Below are positions 59,689 through 64,000 of a DNA stretch of 64,000 bases, piece after piece. The position numbers and the translations under genes were made by a program. Numbering within the stretch: the first letter of the stretch is position 1; each line of letters opens with the position of its first letter. Below the pieces are notes generated by a model. It searched no databases and had not been told where the DNA came from. It saw only the letters and a list, made by a program, of their open reading frames with translations. The DNA comes from Actinomadura citrea (GTDB lineage: Bacteria > Actinomycetota > Actinomycetes > Streptosporangiales > Streptosporangiaceae): positions 3,348,001-3,412,000 of the forward strand of contig NZ_JACCBT010000001.1 of NCBI RefSeq assembly GCF_013409045.1, given 5' to 3'.

Positions 59689-61224
59689 ATGTACCTGGGG
59701 CAGATCGCCGCTCGGACGCCCGACAAGCCCGCTGTGGTCATGGCGGGCTCCGGGCGGGTCGTCACCTTCCGGGAACTGAACGAGGAGTCCAACCGGCTCG
59801 CGCAGCTGCTCCGCGCGGAGGGGCTGCGGCCGGGGGACCACATCGCGTTCATGCTGGAGAACCACCCGCTCTACCTGGCCGTCGCCTGGGCCGCGCAGCG
59901 GTCCGGGCTGTACTACACCGCCATCAGCTCGCGCCTCCAGCCCGACGAGCTCGCCTACATCGCGGGAAACTGCGAGGCGAAGGTCTTCATCACCAGCGCC
60001 GCGATGGAGGCCGCCGCGCAGTCGCCGCCGGACGTCCCGCTGCGCCTGATGCTCGGCGGCACGGCCCCCGGCTACGCCTCCTATGAGGAGCGCGTCGCCC
60101 AGCACCCGCCCACGCCGATCGAGGACGAGTGCGAGGGCGCGGACATGCTCTACTCGTCCGGCACGACCGGCCGCCCCAAGGGCGTGAAACCGGCCCTGTC
60201 CAAGGCCCCGATGGGCGAGGGCGGGACGCTGTACCAGCTCCTGTCGTTCCTCTTCCAGCCCGACGCGGACTCGGTGTACCTCTCCCCGGCGCCGCTCTAC
60301 CACGCGGCGCCGCTGCGGTACTCGCTCAACTTCCACCGGTTCGGCGCCACCGTCGTCGTGATGGAGAAGTTCGACGCCGAGCAGGCCCTCGCCGCCGTCG
60401 AGAAGTACCGCGTCACGCACAGCCAGTGGGTGCCGACCATGTTCATCCGGATGCTCAAGCTCCCGGAGGAGACCCGCGCCCGCTACGACGTGTCGTCGCT
60501 GCGCTGCGCCGTGCACGCCGCCGCGCCCTGCCCCGTCCCGGTCAAGGAGCAGATGATCGCCTGGTGGGGGCCGATCCTGCACGAGTACTACGCCGGCACC
60601 GAGGGCAACTGCTTCGTCTACACGAACTCGGAGGACTGGCTGGCCCACAGGGGCACCGTCGGTCGCCCCATCCTCGGCGAGGTCCACGTCTGCGACGAGG
60701 ACGGCCGGGAACTGCCGCCGGGGGAGCCCGGCACGCTCTACTTCGGCAACGGCCCCGAGTTCGAGTACCACGCCGACGAGGCCAAGACCGCCGCGTCCCG
60801 CGATCCCCGGGGGCGCGGCTGGACCACCCTCGGCGACGTCGGCCACGTGGACGGGGACGGCTTCCTCTACCTCACCGACCGCCGCGCCTACATGATCATC
60901 AGCGGTGGGGTGAACATCTACCCGCAGGAGGCCGAGAACGTCCTCGCGGTGCATCCGAAGGTCGCCGACGTCGCGGTGTTCGGCGTCCCGGACGCCGAGA
61001 TGGGGGAGGCGGTCAAGGCCGTCGTCCAGCCGCCGTCCATGGACGACGCCGGCCCCGCGCTGGAGGCCGAGCTGATCGCGTACTGCCGCGACCGGCTGGC
61101 CCACTACAAGTGCCCGCGCTCGGTCGACTTCCGCGCCGAGCTGCCCCGGCACCCGACCGGCAAGCTCTACAAGCGGCTGCTGAAGGACGAGTACTGGGCG
61201 GACGAACGTCCTGCCACGGCCTGA
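59689..61224 (+). CDS. Acyl-CoA synthetase (AMP-forming ligase)
   Basis: A 511-residue ANL-superfamily ligase: activates a carboxylic acid as acyl-AMP and transfers it to CoA. Motifs: LYSSGTTGRPKGVK (P-loop, A3), YYAGTEGN (A5), TTLGDVGHVDGDGFLYLTDRRAYMIISGGVNIYPQE (A7/A8) and the catalytic Lys in HPTGKLYKRLL (A10). It resembles fadD-type enzymes for medium/long-chain or aromatic acids; substrate not set. Leaderless start. A strong bidirectional terminator follows. Confidence 0.93.
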   Translation: MYLGQIAARTPDKPAVVMAGSGRVVTFRELNEESNRLAQLLRAEGLRPGDHIAFMLENHPLYLAVAWAAQRSGLYYTAISSRLQPDELAYIAGNCEAKVFITSAAMEAAAQSPPDVPLRLMLGGTAPGYASYEERVAQHPPTPIEDECEGADMLYSSGTTGRPKGVKPALSKAPMGEGGTLYQLLSFLFQPDADSVYLSPAPLYHAAPLRYSLNFHRFGATVVVMEKFDAEQALAAVEKYRVTHSQWVPTMFIRMLKLPEETRARYDVSSLRCAVHAAAPCPVPVKEQMIAWWGPILHEYYAGTEGNCFVYTNSEDWLAHRGTVGRPILGEVHVCDEDGRELPPGEPGTLYFGNGPEFEYHADEAKTAASRDPRGRGWTTLGDVGHVDGDGFLYLTDRRAYMIISGGVNIYPQEAENVLAVHPKVADVAVFGVPDAEMGEAVKAVVQPPSMDDAGPALEAELIAYCRDRLAHYKCPRSVDFRAELPRHPTGKLYKRLLKDEYWADERPATA

Positions 61225-61239
61225 GACGGCCCTGAACGG

Positions 61240-61282
61240 CCAAACCCCGGCCGGGCCCCCTCAGGGGCCGACCGGGGTTTGG
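61240..61282. terminator. Bidirectional hairpin terminator
   Basis: Outer arms CCAAACCCCGG (61240-61250) and CCGGGGTTTGG (61272-61282) are fully complementary, with an inner GGCCCC/GGGGCC part. It serves both the acyl-CoA synthetase and the convergent MFS gene. Confidence 0.85.
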
Positions 61283-61299
61283 AACGCGCCAGGGGCGTT

Positions 61300-62958
61300 C
61301 TAGTGCATCGGCATCGGCGCGTCCACCGCGGGGGTGTCCGGCTTCCTGCGCGGCAGCAGCAGCGCCGGCAGGAACGCCAGCAGCAGCAGCCCGGCCGAGT
61401 ACCAGTAGGTGTGCTGGAACGCGTCGGCCATCGGCCCGGCGATCTTCTGCATGATCGCCGGCGGCACCTTCTCGGTGCTGCCGATCTCGCCGCCGCCCCC
61501 GCCGCCGAGCTCGGAGGTCAGCCGGTTGGCCAGCAGCACCGAGATCATCGCGGTGCCGATGGACGCGGACACCTGCTGGATGATGTTCAGCATCGTGCTC
61601 GCCCGCGGCACCTCGTCGTGGACGAGCGTCTGGATGGCCGCCGCCATGGTCGGCATCATCGTCATGCCCATGCCGAGGCCCATCACGAACAGGGTCCCGC
61701 CGAGGGCCCAGTAGGAGGTGTCGGCCTCCAGGATCGAGGCGAAGCCCGACACCGACAGGACCACGACGACCATCCCGACCAGCACGACCCGGCCGGGGCC
61801 GATCCGGTCGGTCAGCTTGCCGCCGATCGGCATCGTGATCATCGCGCCGAGGCCCTGCGGGGCCAGCAGCAGGCCGGACTGCAGGGCGCCCTCGCCGCGG
61901 ACGGTCTGGTAGTACAGCGGCAGCAGCAGCATCGCGCCCATGAACGCCATCATGAACAGCAGCATCGTGCCGGACGCGGCCGCCACCGAGCGCCGCTTGA
62001 GCAGCCGCAGGTCGATCAGCGGGTTCTCGGCCTTCAGCGCGCGGACGACGAAGCCGAGCACCAGCACGGCGCCGACCGCCCAGAAGCCGAGAGAGCCGGT
62101 CTTCAGGAAGTCCTTCATCTCGGCGCCCTTGGCCACGCCGTAGATCAGCGAGGCCAGGCCGGGGGACAGCAGGAGCAGCCCGATGAAGTCGAGGCGCTCG
62201 GCCGGCTTCGGCTCGTCCCGCTTGAGGATCCGTGCCGCCAGCGCCAGCGCGACGATGCCGATCGGCAGGTTGATGAAGAAGATCCACCGCCACGACACAT
62301 CGTCGACGAGGTAGCCGCCGATGATGGGGCCGAGGATCGGGCCGAGCAGCATCGGCACGCCGACGATGCTCATCACCTGGCCGACCCGCTGCGGCCCCGC
62401 CGCCTGGGTCAGGATCGTCATGCCGGCCGGCATGATCATGCCGCCGCCCAGGCCTTGCAGCACCCGGAAGGCGATCAGCGACTCGGCGGACCAGGCGAGG
62501 CCCGCCAGCATCGAACCGATGACGAACAGCCCGATCGAGACCATGTAGAGGCGCTTGGTGCCGAACCGGGCCGAGGCCCATCCCGTGATCGGGATCACGG
62601 TGGCCAGCGCCAGGGTGTAGCCGGTGGCGACCCACTGGATCGTCGCCAGCGAGGTCTCGAACTCCTTCGCCAGGTCGTTGATCGCGACGTTGACGACGGT
62701 CACGTCCAGGATGGACATGATCGCCCCGAGGACGACCACCATGGCCGTGGCGAGCACACCGCGGTCCAGTCCTCCTCCGGCGCCGGGTTCCTTCAGCGGG
62801 CCGTCCGCCACCTTGGGAGATGCGGGAGCGGTCAACTCTCTTCCAATCGTCAGGCCCGCATGTGGGCACGCGGGGGCCGTGGTCTCGTTGCTCAGGGGTG
62901 TCAGGGCTCGCTCATGGCTCGCCTGGGTACTGCCGCAAAATACTGCAGCGACTGACAC
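61300..62958 (-). CDS. MFS multidrug exporter (EmrB/QacA, DHA2)
   Basis: A 552-residue transporter with about 14 membrane helices. Motif D1 ILDVTVVNVAINDLAKEF, motif A GWASARFGTKRLY, motif C GPILGPIIGGYLVDDVSWRWIFFINLPIG. The 60-residue N-terminus before the first helix is long; the GTG at 62958 is the outermost start, and one inside (near VADGPLKEPG) is possible. A Gly-rich loop (LGGGGGGEIG) lies near the C-terminus. Probably exports drugs or metabolites with H+. Confidence 0.9.
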   Translation of the reverse strand: MSVAAVFCGSTQASHERALTPLSNETTAPACPHAGLTIGRELTAPASPKVADGPLKEPGAGGGLDRGVLATAMVVVLGAIMSILDVTVVNVAINDLAKEFETSLATIQWVATGYTLALATVIPITGWASARFGTKRLYMVSIGLFVIGSMLAGLAWSAESLIAFRVLQGLGGGMIMPAGMTILTQAAGPQRVGQVMSIVGVPMLLGPILGPIIGGYLVDDVSWRWIFFINLPIGIVALALAARILKRDEPKPAERLDFIGLLLLSPGLASLIYGVAKGAEMKDFLKTGSLGFWAVGAVLVLGFVVRALKAENPLIDLRLLKRRSVAAASGTMLLFMMAFMGAMLLLPLYYQTVRGEGALQSGLLLAPQGLGAMITMPIGGKLTDRIGPGRVVLVGMVVVVLSVSGFASILEADTSYWALGGTLFVMGLGMGMTMMPTMAAAIQTLVHDEVPRASTMLNIIQQVSASIGTAMISVLLANRLTSELGGGGGGEIGSTEKVPPAIMQKIAGPMADAFQHTYWYSAGLLLLAFLPALLLPRRKPDTPAVDAPMPMH

Positions 62959-63181
62959 TTTCGCGAACGATTAAACTTCGAGCGCTCCGGGAGTATTCCA
63001 GCGGGGTCCGACAAATCCGCCCTGCTCCGCGCCGTCCGCGCTCCCGCCTCCACCGTCCCCGAGGCCGACCAAGTGTGACAGACGCGACACCGCACTCCTT
63101 CCTTCGCGAGTCGGAGAGGCAGACCGTCGCCGGTCCCCGAACTCATCGCCCCCGGGAGGAAGTACTTCGCCGCTCACCGGG

Positions 63182-64000
63182 TCAGAGGTTGACGGTGATG
63201 CCCAGTCCGCGGTCGCGGGCTCCCCGGTAGGCGACCGAGGCGGCGGCGACGTCGAGTGCGGCGTGTCCGGTCGACTTGAAGAGCGTCAGTTCCGTGGCGG
63301 AGCGGCGGCCCGGGTGGCGGCGGTCGAGGACGGCGCCGATCAGGGTGGCCGCGGACGGGTCGGTGCCCTGCAGTTCCCAGGCGCCGGCCGGTGGAGGTTC
63401 GGTCACGGCGCCCGGCCATTCCACGAACAGCGATGACGACCGCAGGGTCTCGGCGTCGAACTCCGGGCCGTCGGAGCCGCCGACCGAGCTGAGATGCGCT
63501 CCGTCGGCGAGCCAGGACCGGCGCACCACGGGCTCCCGGCTGGACGTGCAGCAGAAGACGACGTCGGCCGTCTTGACCGCCGCCTCGATGCCGGTGGCGG
63601 AGCCGGCGGACAGGTCCGCGACGAGCCGCTCCGCCTTCTCCTGGTCGCGCGCGCCGACCACGACCTCCGCGGCGTCCATCGCGGCGAGGACGGCGAGCTG
63701 GGCCCGCGCCTGCGCGCCGGTGCCGATCACGGCGAACCGGGTGGCGCCGGGCCGGGCGAGGGCCAGCATGGCGGCGGTCGCGGTGGCCGCGGTGCGCACC
63801 GCGGTGATCGCCTCGGCGTCCATGATCGCCAGTGGGCGGCCGGTCTCCGCGTCGAAGTGGGCGACGATGCCGCGGTGGGAGCCGCGGCCGCCCGCGGAGA
63901 AGACCGACACGAGCTTGGCGGTGAGGCCGAGTTGCGGAACGTATCCGGGCATCGCGCCCAGCAGCCCATGCGCCGAGCGGGCCGCGACGCGCGCCGGGGC
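63182..64000 (-). CDS. Ornithine cyclodeaminase/mu-crystallin family protein (N-terminus beyond the window)
   Basis: At least 272 residues of the OCD/mu-crystallin fold, NAD(P)-dependent enzymes that include ornithine cyclodeaminase and ketimine reductases. GAMPGYVPQLGLTAKLVSVF, LAIMDAEAITAVRTAATATAAMLALARPG, and the NAD site FAVIGTGAQARAQLAVLAAM are present, then VVFCCTSSREPVV. The conserved catalytic Asp is probably in HLSSVGGSDGPEF. The frame is open to base 64000 with no start, so the gene begins outside. Ornithine itself is only one of several substrates seen. Confidence 0.9.
   Translation of the reverse strand, partial: APARVAARSAHGLLGAMPGYVPQLGLTAKLVSVFSAGGRGSHRGIVAHFDAETGRPLAIMDAEAITAVRTAATATAAMLALARPGATRFAVIGTGAQARAQLAVLAAMDAAEVVVGARDQEKAERLVADLSAGSATGIEAAVKTADVVFCCTSSREPVVRRSWLADGAHLSSVGGSDGPEFDAETLRSSSLFVEWPGAVTEPPPAGAWELQGTDPSAATLIGAVLDRRHPGRRSATELTLFKSTGHAALDVAAASVAYRGARDRGLGITVNL

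Overview
The window looks like a chromosomal segment of a filamentous actinomycete. Composition is very GC-rich with C/G-ending codons throughout. The gene content is typical of Streptosporangiales/Streptomycetales-type genomes: Lsr2 nucleoid proteins, PucR regulators, DUF397 with an RsbW-like ATPase, two PF04672-type methyltransferases and a DUF5999 protein. An Actinomadura or Thermomonosporaceae-like host is my guess; the sequence alone does not settle it. I saw no transposase, integrase, phage structural gene, rRNA or CRISPR array.

Layout. 1-7.6 kb: a GH65 disaccharide phosphorylase (cut by the window edge) overlapping a beta-phosphoglucomutase-like HAD enzyme, then 6-phosphogluconate dehydrogenase, an HD hydrolase, a Ski2-like helicase and a nitrilase-superfamily amidohydrolase. 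7.6-16.5 kb: a Clp-N/HTH pair under a striking tandem operator, two CNNM/CorC-type membrane proteins, an MBL-fold protein, a membrane protein, a CASTOR/POLLUX-like channel and two tandem Lsr2 paralogs. 16.5-33.3 kb: a PucR regulator divergent from a large catalase, a degenerate polyprenyl-synthase-like gene with a second PucR, a zinc alcohol dehydrogenase, an orphan cytochrome oxidase subunit I gene convergent with an orphan cytochrome b gene, a LysR/MFS divergent pair and a PrsW-type protease. 33.3-36 kb: a Cys-rich pentapeptide protein, an HemK-like methyltransferase, small ORFs and a compact array of four sequence-divergent tRNA genes. 36-43 kb: a galactarate/glucarate-type catabolic pair with a LysR regulator, an acyl-CoA dehydrogenase with unusual codon use, and a two-component system divergent from a PepSY protein. 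43-50 kb: two PF04672 methyltransferases flanking two membrane-anchored paralogs and a DUF5999 protein, then DedA and a NarL-type two-component system. 50-64 kb: a GMC oxidoreductase operon resembling M. tuberculosis Rv0492c-Rv0494, a YbaK protein, an HD protein, an FAD oxidase, MarR, OtsA, an RsbW-like ATPase and DUF397 around a symmetric TGCA array, an acyl-CoA ligase, an EmrB-type exporter and a truncated ornithine cyclodeaminase homolog.

How it fits together. Two promoter themes recur. One is TANNNT boxes placed so that transcription would start at the start codon (leaderless mRNAs), seen at about ten genes. The other is GNNT-N14/15-GGGTA boxes resembling stress sigma factor (SigB/SigF) promoters, seen ahead of the catalase, alcohol dehydrogenase, cytochrome b, DUF5999 and a 42-aa ORF. 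The second theme suggests that several otherwise unrelated genes here belong to one stress regulon. The most novel-looking structures are the 52-bp symmetric array of six TGCA palindromes (59271-59322), the divergent four-tRNA array (35509-35917), the tandem TGTCAA-N6-TTGACA operator (8998-9042) and the paralogous membrane-anchored proteins sharing a DPGDEEYLA module.
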